A DNA stretch of 64,000 bases from Delftia sp. PS-11 (GCF_029870285.1 NZ_JACSYA010000020.1:1-64000); one strand, 5' to 3'; shown: positions 7,205 to 14,906, numbered from the stretch's first letter. A program made the numbers and translations. The notes: generated by a model from the sequence alone, not told the origin.

Positions 7205-7502
7205 GCTGTATCGCCTTGGAGGCCCCATCCCTGAGGCTGTGCTGGCGCTGCGCGCGCGCCGCCGGTCCCGCGACTCCGAGTCCTTCGCTGCCCTGAAGAA
7301 GATCAGGCGCGAGCGTGCCGAAGAAGAGCGCGCCGCCCAGTGCAAGTGCAACAGGGAGCCGAGCGCGACTCTTCGCCTCATCCAGTGCGGACCGGTTACC
7401 CCAGTTGAACTATTGCGCCAGACACAGGCGGATGGCTCTTCTTCGCTTCTTTCACCCCAGCAAGAAGGCCGCGATACGCCTGAGCAAAAGCCGATGCGAT
7501 GA
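7197..7502 (+). CDS. Hypothetical early phage protein
   Basis: 101 residues, not recognised. Its start is well supported by an AGGAGGTGA ribosome binding site 5-8 bp upstream, and it overlaps the cro stop. Residues 25-55 are strongly charged and arginine-rich (R-R-R-S-R-D, K-K-I-R-R-E-R), so it may bind nucleic acid. The C-terminal 35 residues are less convincing, because the opposite-strand gene at 7396-7593 overlaps them. Confidence 0.55.
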   Translation: MAELYRLGGPIPEAVLALRARRRSRDSESFAALKKIRRERAEEERAAQCKCNREPSATLRLIQCGPVTPVELLRQTQADGSSSLLSPQQEGRDTPEQKPMR

Positions 7503-7593
7503 CCTCCTCCGTGATTTCTCCGTATATGGGCTGCGTTTGCCGCAGCACCTCGGCTGCGATTACAGCTGCTGGCGCGATCAATTCTTCGTTCAT
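7396..7593 (-). CDS. Small hypothetical protein on the opposite strand
   Basis: 65 residues from the ATG at 7593, which has an AAGGAAGG ribosome binding site 7 bp upstream on the minus strand. The sequence M-N-E-E-L-I-A-P-A-A-V-I-A-A-E-V is protein-like and helical. It is convergent with and partly overlaps the gene at 7197-7502. Antisense expression could affect the early rightward message; function unknown. Confidence 0.5.
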   Translation of the reverse strand: MNEELIAPAAVIAAEVLRQTQPIYGEITEEVIASAFAQAYRGLLAGVKEAKKSHPPVSGAIVQLG

Positions 7594-7752
7594 GTCTGCC
7601 TTCCTTGTGGCTGTTGATGGTGGTGTCGGAGCTTCCATCGTAGCCCAGGGCAAGGCAGGCACCTCTCTCACTCGTTGTTCTGGTTTTCATACAGCGAGTT
7701 TCGTTTTCGGCGGCATAGCCCGCAACGTCCACTTACACCTTGGAGCAGACAA

Positions 7753-8211
7753 ATGATGTGGCTCGACGCACTGCGCACGGCAGTGAACCAATACCCTGGC
7801 GGTCGCACCGCGATAGCTGCGCGCCTCAACAAGTCCGATGAGGTACTGCGCAAGGAGCTGGCAGGCACGTCCAGCACGCACAAGCTGGGCCTGTCGGACA
7901 GCCAGCAGATTGTGGAAATGCTGGCGGAGGCTGGCGTGGACTGCACCAGCTTCCGCGTGGCCGTGGATGCCGCGTGCCTGGTCGTTCACCCGATGGTCGA
8001 GCAGTGCTTGCACGCCCTTGCTGCAGACGGCACGCGAGAGGCGGCCGACCTGGCTGTAGGGATCTGCGAGTCGCTCTCCGACCGGCATTACTCGGACAAC
8101 GACCTGCGCAAAGGCAGGAGGGCCGTGTTCGACGTCATCCGGAAGATGGCAATCCTCCTGGCCGCCATGAACGCCCGTCACGCAGCGGACAACGCAAGGG
8201 GGCAAGCATGA
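7753..8211 (+). CDS. CII-like phage regulatory protein
   Basis: 152 residues from the ATG at 7753 (or 151 from 7756), with GGAG upstream. The N-terminus contains Y-P-G-G-R-T-A-I-A-A-R-L-N, then E-V-L-R-K-E-L and H-K-L-G-L. This is the helix-turn-helix pattern of the phage regulatory CII family (CP76 type). Such proteins bind early promoters and influence the lysis-lysogeny choice or replication gene expression. It lies between cro and the replication initiator, as cII does in lambda. Its stop overlaps the next gene (ATGA). Confidence 0.85.
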   Translation: MMWLDALRTAVNQYPGGRTAIAARLNKSDEVLRKELAGTSSTHKLGLSDSQQIVEMLAEAGVDCTSFRVAVDAACLVVHPMVEQCLHALAADGTREAADLAVGICESLSDRHYSDNDLRKGRRAVFDVIRKMAILLAAMNARHAADNARGQA

Positions 8212-9074
8212 GCACGACAACGAAGTACTCATGGTTCCGGATGTACTCCGAGTTCCTGAACGACCCCAAGATCATTGCCCTGGCCTTCGAGGACCAGCGT
8301 CACTTCATCGGTCTGCTGGCGCTGAAATGCGATGGTGCGCTGGATTCTGGCTGTGCGCCTGACCTGCTGGACCGCATCGTGGCGCAGCGCCTGTGGATTG
8401 ACCATGCTGTCATCCGTGAGGTCAAGAAGCGCCTGGTGGCCTCTGGCCTGATTTCCGACGACTGGCAGCCGCTGGCCTGGGCGAAGCGCCAGATGCTGAG
8501 CGACAGCAGCACGGAGCGCGTGGCAAGGCATCGGGAGAAGAAGAAGCAGGCGGCAGCTGCTGGCTCCGGCGCTGGCGCTGGTGGGCAAGGCCCCGAATCC
8601 GGTAACGGTGACGGTAACTTTTCAGGTAACGGTATCGGTAACGGCGATGAAACGTTACAGAAACGGGAAGGTAACGGCCTAGATACAGATACAGATACAG
8701 AAGAAGAGAGAGAGACGCGCGAGGACTCGCGCTCTCCCTCGCCCGAATCGAAGTCGATCACGCTGAAGACCTACTTGGCCGACTGCAAGGCAAAAGGCGT
8801 CAAGCCGATTCCTGAGGACCACCACATCCGCGAGGACATGACGGCTGCCGGGATCAGCGACGAGATGGCCCAGGTTGCATGGCTGTGCTTCCGGGCTGAG
8901 CACACGACGGGCACACGCAAGGACAAGCGCTACAAGGACTGGCCTGCCGTGTTCGCCAACTCGGTGAACGCCCGCTGGTATCGGCTCTGGGTTGTCCACG
9001 CTGACGGCCCGGCCCAGTGGACCAGCGAGGGCCTGCAGGCCAAGCGCAAGATCGAAGCCCAGGAGGCCGCATGA
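8208..9074 (+). CDS. O-like phage replication initiation protein
   Basis: 288 residues from the ATG at 8208, which overlaps the CII-like stop. The first 110 residues (Y-S-W-F-R-M-Y-S-E-F and following) look like a winged-helix replication-initiator domain. A low-complexity linker (about residues 115-185) contains G-N-x-x tetrapeptides encoded by 12-bp iterons. The C-terminal domain (from about K-S-I-T-L-K-T-Y) resembles DnaT/DnaI-type helicase-recruiting regions. It sits directly before the DnaB-type helicase, with an overlapping start. The job inferred is to bind the origin inside its own gene and load the helicase, as lambda O does. Confidence 0.82.
   Translation: MSTTTKYSWFRMYSEFLNDPKIIALAFEDQRHFIGLLALKCDGALDSGCAPDLLDRIVAQRLWIDHAVIREVKKRLVASGLISDDWQPLAWAKRQMLSDSSTERVARHREKKKQAAAAGSGAGAGGQGPESGNGDGNFSGNGIGNGDETLQKREGNGLDTDTDTEEERETREDSRSPSPESKSITLKTYLADCKAKGVKPIPEDHHIREDMTAAGISDEMAQVAWLCFRAEHTTGTRKDKRYKDWPAVFANSVNARWYRLWVVHADGPAQWTSEGLQAKRKIEAQEAA
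8601..8675 (+). repeat. Iterons in the initiator gene, candidate phage replication origin
   Basis: GGTAAC occurs at 8601, 8613, 8625 and 8637 with exact 12-bp spacing, and again at 8670. A CGTTAC in inverted orientation lies at 8653-8658. They are followed by a purine-rich stretch (agatac repeats 8681-8700, then GA-rich). This matches the lambda arrangement, with the origin inside the O gene. Confidence 0.7.
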
Positions 9075-10432
9075 ACTCCTACGACATTCCGCAGGACGAA
9101 CTCCTGTTTTCGGCGGAGGCAGAGGCGGCGGTGCTGGGTGCTGTGCTGGTGCATGGTGCGGATGCCTACGATGCTGCTGCTGGGGTGATCACTGCCGATG
9201 CCTTCTGCGATCCGGCGCATCGCACGCTGTGGCGGGCGGCTGAAAAGCTGGTGCTGGCTGGGCAGTACGTGGACGTGGTGGCGGTGATGGAGGCGCTGCG
9301 CGGCCAGTACGAGGATTGGGCATACGCCAACGAGCTGGCGCAGAACTTCGTCAGCGTGCGCGCTGCTGCGGGCCATGCCGCGACGATGGCGCGCTATGCC
9401 CAGGAGCGGGCCTTGCGCACGGCGGCATTCGAGGTCTCGTCGCTTGCGTCTGACAGGGGGCAGACCATCGGACAGCGCGTGGGCGCCTCAGTGCTGGCGC
9501 TGGAATCGGTGCTGGAGGAGCGCAGCGGCACGGACCCGCTGCCCGTCGCTGACCTCGCGGCCAGTTTCATCGACCGGCTGATGGATCGTGCAGACGGCAA
9601 GACCAAGGCGGGCCGCTCCACGGGCTTTCCTGGCCTGGATCGCCTGATGCCCAACGGCCTGGGCGACGGCAAGCTGGTCGTGATCGCTGCGCGCCCCTCT
9701 GTGGGCAAGTCCAGCCTGGCACAGCAGATTGCCGAGCGCCATGCCAGCGATGGCATCCCGGCAGCGTTCCTGGGCATGGAGATGGAAAACGCCGAGGTTG
9801 TGGACCGCACGGTGGCGAACAAGGGCCGCGTGCCGCTGGACCACATCCAGACGGGCCAGCTGACCGATGACGAATGGGCGCGTACCACGGAGGCCGTGGA
9901 GTCCATCCGCAGCCTGCCGCTGTACCTGTACGACGTGCCGGGCCTGACGCTGGCCGAGGTGGCCTCGAAGGCCCGCACCCTGGTGCGCAAGCACGGCATC
10001 AAGACCCTGGTGGTGGACTACCTGCAGCTGATGCAGGGCGACCCAAAGAAGGACCGCCGTTTCCAGCTCGAAGAGATCACCCGGGGCCTGAAGCGGCTGG
10101 CCAAGCAGTTGGGCATCACGGTGGTGCTGCTGTCCCAGCTCAATCGTGATGTGGAAAAGCGCACAAACCCGCGCCCCCAGATGTCCGACTTGAAGGAGTG
10201 TGGAGCCATCGAAGAGGACGCGGACGTGATCCTGTTCCTGTGGGACCACATGAAGGGCGAGAACGGCGCGCCGTCGATCAAGGGATGCGGCCTGGGCAAG
10301 AACCGTGGCGGCGCCAAGGGCGAGATTGCGCTGCACTTCGAGGGGCAGTACCAGCTGTGGACGCAATCCACGGTCTCGCTGGCCGCGCCCGTCAAGGCTG
10401 ATGAGGCCAAGCGCCTCGCAAAGGAGTGGTGA
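9071..10432 (+). CDS. dnaB: DnaB-type replicative DNA helicase
   Basis: 453 residues from the ATG at 9071, preceded by AGGAGG and overlapping the initiator stop (ATGA). The DnaB N-terminal domain (E-A-E-A-A-V-L-G-A-V-L near 15) is followed by the RecA-fold ATPase with Walker A P-S-V-G-K-S-S, then E-M-E in the H1a region, a Walker B-like V-V-D-Y-L-Q-L-M, and V-L-L-S-Q-L-N-R. It unwinds DNA at the phage fork as a hexamer. The phage carries its own helicase instead of a P-like loader that borrows the host DnaB. Confidence 0.95.
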   Translation: MNSYDIPQDELLFSAEAEAAVLGAVLVHGADAYDAAAGVITADAFCDPAHRTLWRAAEKLVLAGQYVDVVAVMEALRGQYEDWAYANELAQNFVSVRAAAGHAATMARYAQERALRTAAFEVSSLASDRGQTIGQRVGASVLALESVLEERSGTDPLPVADLAASFIDRLMDRADGKTKAGRSTGFPGLDRLMPNGLGDGKLVVIAARPSVGKSSLAQQIAERHASDGIPAAFLGMEMENAEVVDRTVANKGRVPLDHIQTGQLTDDEWARTTEAVESIRSLPLYLYDVPGLTLAEVASKARTLVRKHGIKTLVVDYLQLMQGDPKKDRRFQLEEITRGLKRLAKQLGITVVLLSQLNRDVEKRTNPRPQMSDLKECGAIEEDADVILFLWDHMKGENGAPSIKGCGLGKNRGGAKGEIALHFEGQYQLWTQSTVSLAAPVKADEAKRLAKEW

Positions 10433-10433
10433 C

Positions 10434-10940
10434 ATGGCCGACATCCATCCTCGGGTTCAACGGGACTATCTGGAGCTGCCCTATGCCTTTTCGCTGGCAC
10501 AGGAGCTGTCGGCCAGCGAGTGCCAGCCGCTGCATCGGCGTAAGCGCGAGCCTCTGGCAGCTGCAGTGCAAGCAGCCGTCCATGCCATCGGCTACGGCGC
10601 CCCCACGCTCCAGCACTGGCGTGATCTGGCCGATGCCGCCAACCTGACCGAGACCCTGCTTTCCATGGGCGTCTTCAACGACCCGGATGCGCCGGGCTTG
10701 CATCAGGACGCGCTGGCATGCGTGGCGACGCTGGGCCGTCAGCACGGCCATGGCCAAGACATGCGCCTGAACGCGGTGCAGCTGGCCCACCTGGTGGAGT
10801 TTGGCGAGGCCTACGCCCAGGTCCTGGACTTGATCCCCGCTCGAACCTATATCCGCGCCCATCGCGCCACTGAGCGCCGGCTGCGTGAGCTGCTGGCCAA
10901 AAGCTACGGCTGCGACTCCCATGAATTCATCGTTGTCTGA
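10434..10940 (+). CDS. Hypothetical phage protein after the helicase
   Basis: 168 residues from the ATG at 10434, one base after the helicase stop. It is helical, with many conserved-looking H and L residues (A-L-A-C-V-A-T-L-G-R-Q-H-G-H-G near 105), and ends with E-F-I-V-V. No domain is recognised. Position suggests a role in replication or in the nin region. Confidence 0.65.
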   Translation: MADIHPRVQRDYLELPYAFSLAQELSASECQPLHRRKREPLAAAVQAAVHAIGYGAPTLQHWRDLADAANLTETLLSMGVFNDPDAPGLHQDALACVATLGRQHGHGQDMRLNAVQLAHLVEFGEAYAQVLDLIPARTYIRAHRATERRLRELLAKSYGCDSHEFIVV

Positions 10941-10941
10941 T

Positions 10942-11190
10942 ATGGCGCCCCAAATCGATACACCTGACCCTATCAATGCGGCTGTGGCAGCTGAGCGCGC
11001 AGCCATTGCCGAGGAGTTCTGTGCACGGCTGGCCCGTGACCTGGAGAGCGGCGTGGGCAGCCTGAATGCCCGCGCTGCCTTCAATTTCCGGAACTACTTC
11101 ACCGCGCTGGCGGGCTTTCATGGCTGGCTGCTGGCCCGTGGTGCTGCGCCGCTGGCGCTGGAAAGCAAGAAGCAGGAGGCCGGATGCTGA
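10942..11190 (+). CDS. Small hypothetical phage protein
   Basis: 82 residues from the ATG just after the upstream TGA (restart arrangement TGATATG); an ATG at 10921 inside the upstream gene is an alternative. The protein is alanine-rich and helical, with R-A-A-F-N-F-R-N-Y-F and a hydrophobic C-terminal third. It overlaps the ninG start by 7 bp. Function unknown. Confidence 0.55.
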   Translation: MAPQIDTPDPINAAVAAERAAIAEEFCARLARDLESGVGSLNARAAFNFRNYFTALAGFHGWLLARGAAPLALESKKQEAGC

Positions 11191-11774
11191 GGAGCACGAA
11201 GCCAAACCGCTGCAAGCACTGCAAGGAGCGCATGCCCGAGGACAAGGCTCGGCATGTGCTGCATGACGAGTGCAAGGATGCGTGGATTGCAGCCTACCGG
11301 CAGAAGCAGGAGCGCAAGAAGGCGCAGGAGGCCCGCGCCAAGGCCAAGGTGGAGCGTGCCGAGACGAAGCGCCGCAAGGAGGCCATCAAGCCCCGTGCCA
11401 AGTGGCTGGCAGAGTGCCAGGCCATCGTGAACAAGATTGTTCGCCTACGGGATGCGCATCTGGGCTGTTGCTCATGCGACCGTGGCCCCCACTGGGATGG
11501 CCAGTGGCACGCATCGCACCTGCGCTCAGTGGGCGCTGCGTCTGCAGTTCGCTTTCACCTCTGGAACATCCACAAGGGCTGCTCCATCTGCAACAACCAC
11601 CTGAGCGGCAACCTGGCCGAGTACCTGCCCCGCATCCGCGCCCGCATCGGTGACGAAAAGGTGGACTGGCTGTACACGCAGAACCAGGTTGTTACCCACG
11701 ACATCGAGTACTTGAAGAAGTTCAAGCGGGTGATGGGCAAGCGCCTGCGCCGCATGGAAAAACGCAGCAGCTGA
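11184..11774 (+). CDS. ninG: NinG/Rap-like recombination protein
   Basis: 196 residues, close to lambda NinG (Rap). It begins with a C-K-H-C-K zinc-type pair and a matching C in H-D-E-C. A long charged coiled-coil stretch follows (30-80), then a C-x-x-C (C-C-S-C-D-R) with W-H-A-S-H and the C-S-I-C-N-N-H-L-S-G-N motif. NinG is a structure-specific nuclease that resolves phage recombination intermediates. AGGAGG lies just upstream of the ATG. Its position in the nin region before the Q-like gene agrees with lambda. Confidence 0.92.
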   Translation: MLRSTKPNRCKHCKERMPEDKARHVLHDECKDAWIAAYRQKQERKKAQEARAKAKVERAETKRRKEAIKPRAKWLAECQAIVNKIVRLRDAHLGCCSCDRGPHWDGQWHASHLRSVGAASAVRFHLWNIHKGCSICNNHLSGNLAEYLPRIRARIGDEKVDWLYTQNQVVTHDIEYLKKFKRVMGKRLRRMEKRSS

Positions 11775-11790
11775 AGAAAGAAATCAATAC

Positions 11791-12465
11791 ATGAGCGAAG
11801 CACTAGCCACACCAGCCGCCGCTGAACGGCCCACTTTCATCGAGCGCCTGGCCAGCGCGAGCACCAGCAGCAACCTGTCTGTCGATACCGAAAAGCGAGG
11901 CGATGCCGACTACCTGATCGCCGCTGGCCTGCAGCCCGCCAAGCTCGGCCGCTTGGTCTATCAGCTGCTGTCCGAATGGGACGCCCGCCCGAAGCCGCGT
12001 CCGCTGACCGAGCAGCAGCTGGCGCTGATCGCCGAGCAGCTGCCGCGCAAGAGCCGGGGCCGGCTCGACATGGTGGGCGCCCGCATCAAGGAAGCCCAGT
12101 GGCAGGAGCTGCAGCGCCTGGAGATCCTGCGCAAGCTCCCGACGTTCAAGAGGCTGGTGGACCCGCATGCTGGCTTTCTGCCTTGGGTGCAGGCTCGTGG
12201 CATCCAAGACGGTGCGACGAAGCTGGCCGACGTGCTGCTGTGGTGGTGCGACCGCAAGTGCACGAACTGCGGTGGCGTGAAGCTGGGTGAGATCGCGACG
12301 TGTGATGTGTGCAAGGGCTTCGGCACGCGCGAGGTGCCGCACGACACCGATGGGCTGAAGATTTCCGAGCACATTGCCGCCCAGGTGGACGATGCCCGCG
12401 TCGGAGCCATTGCTGCCTTGAAGCGCATGCCTCTGCTGAAAGCGGTTGCGTCTGGCAGGTCCTGA
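11791..12465 (+). CDS. Q-like late antiterminator candidate with zinc finger
   Basis: 224 residues. The N-terminal half is helical and basic. The C-terminal third contains C-T-N-C-G-G and C-D-V-C-K-G-F-G-T, two CxxC pairs about 13 residues apart, similar to the zinc module of phage Q-type antitermination proteins. It ends just upstream of a candidate promoter (12446-12473) followed by a strong terminator (12585-12613). That is the layout of lambda Q, pR' and tR'. Assignment as Q is therefore from context plus the zinc motif, not from clear overall homology. Confidence 0.65.
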   Translation: MSEALATPAAAERPTFIERLASASTSSNLSVDTEKRGDADYLIAAGLQPAKLGRLVYQLLSEWDARPKPRPLTEQQLALIAEQLPRKSRGRLDMVGARIKEAQWQELQRLEILRKLPTFKRLVDPHAGFLPWVQARGIQDGATKLADVLLWWCDRKCTNCGGVKLGEIATCDVCKGFGTREVPHDTDGLKISEHIAAQVDDARVGAIAALKRMPLLKAVASGRS

Positions 12466-12473
12466 GGTATACT
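12446..12473 (+). promoter_or_regulatory. Candidate late promoter pR'
   Basis: TTGCGT (12446-12451) and TATACT (12468-12473) with a 16-bp spacer overlap the end of the Q-like gene. A terminator follows about 110 bp downstream. It is expected to serve all late genes if Q-modified polymerase passes that terminator. Confidence 0.6.
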
Positions 12474-12584
12474 GCGTCCGAAGAGCGCAGGCACAAGAAA
12501 ACTGCCGCACTCAACCTGATAAACGTCCCCAGGCGGTGAGTCTGGAAGACACGGATGCGATGGAGAGTCGCGCCCAACAAAAAA

Positions 12585-12613
12585 AGCCCGCTAGGTTCGC
12601 CAGCGGGCTTTTT
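12585..12613 (+). terminator. Strong terminator (tR' analogue)
   Basis: AGCCCGCT (12585-12592) and AGCGGGCT (12602-12609) form a perfect 8-bp stem with a 9-nt loop and T5. An A-run upstream makes it potentially bidirectional. It lies between the candidate late promoter and the late genes. Confidence 0.88.
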
Positions 12614-12742
12614 GCATTGGTATCGAAAAAGACAGGGCGAATGCAAAAGGTGCGGACACACCCTCTGCAAACGCCTCCGCCGTGCGTGCACACGGCATTG
12701 GCCAAGACCCTGCCACCTAGCTAGGTGGGGGCATTATGGACT

Positions 12743-12925
12743 ATGCCGCCCATGCAAGAAGTGAGATGCGCCAGCTGCAACCGCAAGCTGGCCGTTGGAG
12801 TTTTCCAGCAACTGAACATCAAGTGCCCGCGCTGCGGGACGCTGAATTCCCTGAGGGTCGAGAACCCCAAAACCCCCGAGTGCCATCGAGCGCCTGTCAA
12901 CTCAACTGAAAGGCAATCGCCATGA
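12743..12925 (+). CDS. Com-like zinc-finger translational regulator
   Basis: 60 residues from the ATG at 12743 (12752 is also possible; 12725 GTG is the longest). It contains R-C-A-S-C-N-R-K-L-A and I-K-C-P-R-C-G-T-L-N, the two CxxC pairs and spacing of the Mu Com family of small RNA-binding zinc proteins. In Mu, Com activates translation of mom. No mom-like gene is seen here, so the target is unknown. Its stop overlaps the next start (ATGA). Confidence 0.78.
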   Translation: MPPMQEVRCASCNRKLAVGVFQQLNIKCPRCGTLNSLRVENPKTPECHRAPVNSTERQSP

Positions 12926-13278
12926 CCGCTTTCTCCAAGCCCACCCCCATCGGCACCAACTATGCAAACGTTGGCGTTGGTTCCGCCGTCGTGCAACTGG
13001 TCACGCCCTCCCAAAACCTTCATGGCCTGGTGATCCGCACCTGCTACCTGAACGCTGTCAGCGGCGTGATGGGCGTGCAACTGTTCGCCGACACGGCCGC
13101 GCCCTCGGCATTCGGTGACCCGACCAAGCGCCTGATCTTCCTGGCCAACCCCATCCCGACCTTCGGCATCCACTACCCGATCTATGTGCCGCCTGGCCAG
13201 GGCCTGTGGGCTGTTGCATCTGGCCCCAACGCCAGCATCAACATGACCTATGACCTGCTGACCGCGCCCCTGGTGTAA
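12922..13278 (+). CDS. Hypothetical late phage protein, beta-rich
   Basis: 118 residues, not recognised. It has alternating hydrophobic and small residues, a Y-V-P-P-G-Q-G-L-W motif and no membrane helix, suggesting a compact beta-rich fold like those of decoration or minor structural proteins. Overlaps the Com-like gene by 4 bp. No close functional clue beyond its place at the start of the late region. Confidence 0.65.
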   Translation: MTAFSKPTPIGTNYANVGVGSAVVQLVTPSQNLHGLVIRTCYLNAVSGVMGVQLFADTAAPSAFGDPTKRLIFLANPIPTFGIHYPIYVPPGQGLWAVASGPNASINMTYDLLTAPLV

Positions 13279-13586
13279 GCAGCGAGCCCGCTGGCGCTGC
13301 TGGTGGGCTTGTCGTGGGGTCTGAGAAATCAGGCCCATCCCGCACGCCAGGGTATGGGCGCGAGGCCGTTGCGAAGACGCCAGCCCATCCCAGCGGCTTA
13401 AAAGGCTGGGGTCATCACGAAGGAAGATTGGCGGCCGTTGCCTTGGAGTGGCGCTGCCCGAAAGTACGCTGCGGGTGTGTATCCGCAGGGGCCAGTCTTC
13501 CCCCGTGATGGCGAATGCGGAGCCTGATCCGCTACGCTGGTTCGACGCGACGCCGCAAGGTGCTCCAGATAAATCTATCGCGTCAC

Positions 13587-13700
13587 GCACCCGGTTCAGG
13601 AGGGTGCCGCCACAAGCGCTGAAAGTGCGACAAGCCATCCGGGTGCAAGGCCCCCGGAGCCAACACCAAGCCTCGATTGCTTACGCAGTCGGGGCTTTTC
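13587..13700 (+). ncRNA. Candidate structured small RNA with terminator
   Basis: GCACCCGG (13587-13594) pairs perfectly with CCGGGTGC (13639-13646). Internal short stems are possible, and a terminator-like hairpin (AGCCTCGA 13669-13676 with TCGGGGCT 13689-13696, then T's) closes the unit. I do not recognise a known RNA family. Confidence 0.4.
13669..13700 (+). terminator. Terminator in the non-coding late region
   Basis: Eight-bp stem with one G-U pair and a 12-nt loop, followed by TTTTC. It would end the candidate RNA above. Confidence 0.6.
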
Positions 13701-13862
13701 TGTTTGCGCCCGAGCCAGCCGGGACGCGCGCCGTGGCCAGGGTGCGCGGGATCGTCTCCCCGCAAGCTGCGGAGCTGGACAGCGAACGGCATCCCCCAGC
13801 GTCCCGGTGGGGCGTAGTCCGATGGGGTGAACCACCACAGAGCCACCCAGTGGCCGCCAAGC

Positions 13863-13886
13863 AACCGCCCCAGGGCGGTTTTTTCG
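13863..13886 (+). terminator. Terminator just before the antirepressor-like gene
   Basis: AACCGCCC and GGGCGGTT arms with a 2-nt loop, followed by T6. Expression of the next gene needs antitermination from the late promoter or a local promoter. Confidence 0.8.
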
Positions 13887-13908
13887 TTTCCAGACTATGA
13901 GGTTTGCC

Positions 13909-14427
13909 ATGAACAAACTAACCTTCAATGGCTTCGAGTTCAATGTCATCGAGCACAGTGGCATGCAGTATCTGACTCTGCCTGAGATTGCTGCTGTCCT
14001 GTACTCGAAAGAAGGGGGTGCCCAAACTGACACCCCCTCAGTTGAGTCGCGTGTGCGCAAGCTCTACCAGCGCCACGCCGACGAGTTCCGCAAGGACATG
14101 ACAGCGCTTGTCCGCATGCAGACCGCTGGCGGCATGCAGGAGGTGCGCGTCTTCAGCCTGCGCGGCTGCCATCTGCTTGGCATGTTCGCCCGCACCACGG
14201 TCGCCAAGCAGTTCCGATCCTGGGCCCTGGATGTGCTTGATGCCCAGCTGAGCGAGGGCAAGGGCTGGCAACAGGAGTTCAACAAAGCCTGGATGGAGTA
14301 CACCAGCGAAAAGGCGGTGGCCAGCCTGTGCGGCAAGGGTCTGCGCCGATGGCGCGACAGGAGCAAGCCACTGCTGAAGCGGGTCAACGTTGCTGCAGAC
14401 AAGGCGCAGATCCTTCTGCCAATCTAA
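13909..14427 (+). CDS. Phage antirepressor-like protein (P22 Ant N-terminal type)
   Basis: 172 residues from the ATG at 13909, with GAGG upstream. It starts with F-N-G-F-E-F-N-V-I-E-H, followed by L-T-L-P-E-I-A. A middle block V-F-S-L-R-G-C-H-L-L-G-M-F-A-R-T with F-R-S-W-A-L-D-V-L-D is widespread in Ant/BRO-type phage antirepressors. Such proteins can bind and inactivate repressors. It is bounded by terminators on both sides (13863 and 14449), so it forms a separately controlled unit. The C-terminal 40 residues are basic. Confidence 0.8.
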   Translation: MNKLTFNGFEFNVIEHSGMQYLTLPEIAAVLYSKEGGAQTDTPSVESRVRKLYQRHADEFRKDMTALVRMQTAGGMQEVRVFSLRGCHLLGMFARTTVAKQFRSWALDVLDAQLSEGKGWQQEFNKAWMEYTSEKAVASLCGKGLRRWRDRSKPLLKRVNVAADKAQILLPI

Positions 14428-14448
14428 TTGCTCGCCTGGAAACGAGTT

Positions 14449-14471
14449 GCCCGCCTTGCGCGGGCTTTTTT
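14449..14471 (+). terminator. Terminator after the antirepressor-like gene
   Basis: GCCCGC (14449-14454) and GCGGGC (14460-14465) with a 5-nt loop, then T6 or more. Confidence 0.85.
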
Positions 14472-14482
14472 ATTCCAAGTTC

Positions 14483-14545
14483 GCCACCACCAGGCGCGCC
14501 CAGTAGCCATCCACCAGTAGATGGGCGCTAGGCCTGTGTGGTGGC
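14483..14545. repeat. Long nested inverted repeat before the membrane protein gene
   Basis: Outer arms GCCACCAC (14483-14490) and GTGGTGGC (14538-14545), inner arms GCGCCCA (14496-14502) and TGGGCGC (14522-14528). It ends 18 bp before the ATG at 14564. It could be a 5'-leader structure or a protein-binding site. Confidence 0.55.
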
Positions 14546-14563
14546 ACCTATTCCAGAGACTCC

Positions 14564-14899
14564 ATGTCCAAGATCGATCTGACCGCAGGCACTGCGGTAT
14601 CCATGCTGCTGGGCAGCATCGCATCTATCGCACTCATCCTGATTTGGTGCGGCTTCTGGGTTGGGCTGACTCTCTCCACGCTGTGGGGCTGGTTCGTATC
14701 GCCGCTGTTCGGGTTGCCGGTCATCACGCTGCTGCAGGCCTATGGCCTCGCGCTGGTGTTCCGTGCGGCCTGGGGTTTTGACAACAAGAAGAGGGAGCCC
14801 GAAAGCTTTGGTGCGTTTGTAGCGCGCTCGCTTGTGCAGGCCCCGCTTGCCGCAGGTCTGACGCTTGGCGTCGGCTGGGTGGCAAAGTCCTGGATGTGA
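14564..14899 (+). CDS. Phage membrane protein, two to three helices
   Basis: 111 residues, not recognised. Hydrophobic segments lie near residues 12-35 and 40-68, and a weaker one at the C-terminus (A-G-L-T-L-G-V-G-W-V-A). The loop around residues 70-85 is charged. It could be holin-related, but the lysis cassette is elsewhere (35574-37359), so a role in exclusion or membrane biology is equally possible. Confidence 0.65.
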   Translation: MSKIDLTAGTAVSMLLGSIASIALILIWCGFWVGLTLSTLWGWFVSPLFGLPVITLLQAYGLALVFRAAWGFDNKKREPESFGAFVARSLVQAPLAAGLTLGVGWVAKSWM

Positions 14900-14906
14900 G
14901 GCTGCA

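Larger units (their letters stand above)
13279..13908. other. 630-bp non-coding late region rich in RNA structure
   Basis: No convincing gene is present. A plus frame from 13448 to 13900 is open but has an atypical composition and runs through two terminator hairpins. The region holds CCCAGC/GCTGGG around 13389-13410, the structured unit at 13587-13700 and the terminator at 13863-13886. It may encode one or two small RNAs or be the leader of the antirepressor-like gene. Confidence 0.6.

Noticed and set aside
8681..8700. agatac repeats as a CRISPR or microsatellite array
   Set aside because: Only about three 6-bp units with no spacers; part of the coding linker and the candidate origin.
13448..13900. 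150-codon plus-strand open frame in the late leader
   Set aside because: Runs through two terminator hairpins, has no recognisable protein character and no ribosome binding site; the region looks like non-coding RNA.
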